Shown: positions 63,972 through 64,000 of the stretch, one piece after another
Position numbering within the stretch: position 1 is the stretch's first letter
Layout: every line of letters begins with the position of its first letter
Source of the DNA: JABSOG01 sp965277695
Lineage (GTDB): Bacteria; Pseudomonadota; Gammaproteobacteria; Enterobacterales; Alteromonadaceae
Direction: 5' to 3'
Length of the DNA stretch: 64,000 bases
Assembly (NCBI GenBank): GCA_965277695.1
Contig: CBDIDQ010000008.1
Location: forward strand, 1-64,000
Translations under genes and position numbers: made by a program
The notes under the pieces: model-generated
Seen by the model: the letters and a program-made list of their open reading frames with translations, nothing else
Database searches by the model: none
What the model was told of the DNA's origin: nothing

Positions 63972-64000
63972 TGGATACACTCATGATGATGCAAAATACC
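63972..64000 (+). CDS. Start of a gene cut by the right edge (antitoxin candidate)
   Basis: AAGGAG lies 6-11 bases before an ATG, and the frame MDTLMMMQN stays open to the edge. The ribosome site is strong. By position it may be the HigA-type antitoxin of the toxin upstream, but too few codons are present to tell. Confidence 0.4.

Overview
The window looks like chromosome of a free-living, probably marine gammaproteobacterium. The rsmE-gshB-yqgE-ruvX / pilT-pilU / yggS-proC-yggT-DUF4426-rdgB-hemW cluster is a gammaproteobacterial core block. The right end carries the proteobacterial dedicated sortase (pds) system, known mainly from marine gammaproteobacteria. I could not fix a genus. I saw no rRNA, tRNA, transposase, prophage or CRISPR array.

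Left third (1-33 kb), mostly accessory and cell-surface genes. A secreted protein with an Ig-like C-terminus runs in from the left edge. Next is a minus-strand three-gene operon: a TPR/beta-barrel outer-membrane protein, a FecR-domain protein with a barrel-like C-terminus, and a 2578-residue lipoprotein with 14 cadherin-like repeats and about 12 delta-60 repeats. A DUF255 thioredoxin-fold protein follows. Then come an Rhs polymorphic toxin with a DUF4279 candidate immunity gene and a second, broken candidate; a double-DsbA-fold protein; an AAA ATPase + DUF4435 (TOPRIM) pair that looks like the PARIS anti-phage system; an FG-GAP secreted protein; and a frameshifted one-piece hybrid two-component sensor. 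A DUF885 lipoprotein and a TraT-like lipoprotein close this part.

Middle (33-44 kb). A zntR-type MerR regulator and an SO_0444-type metal permease form an operon behind a promoter with the typical 20-bp MerR spacer. Next are panE, yajQ, msrA, a 32-residue membrane peptide, a FapA (DUF342) operon, two DUF1566 surface proteins and a YggN-family protein. The longest gene-free stretch (39672-39997) holds a possible miniature repeat element and one of three heptamer arrays.

Right third (44-64 kb). This is the conserved housekeeping block: hemW, rdgB, yggT, proC, yggS, the twitching motors pilT and pilU, ruvX, yqgE, gshB and rsmE. After it come an ABC-2 transporter, an agmatinase/arginase-family gene, the pds sortase operon (two-component system, OmpA-like protein, VIT/VWA target, class GN sortase), a HigB-type toxin behind a palindromic operator, and a strongly structured intergenic element at the right edge.

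A recurring oddity is eight apparent single-base insertions. They break the hybrid sensor (three), pdsS (three), the agmatinase gene (one) and a small gene beside the Rhs locus (one). Most lie in short homopolymers, so they may be sequencing errors rather than real decay.
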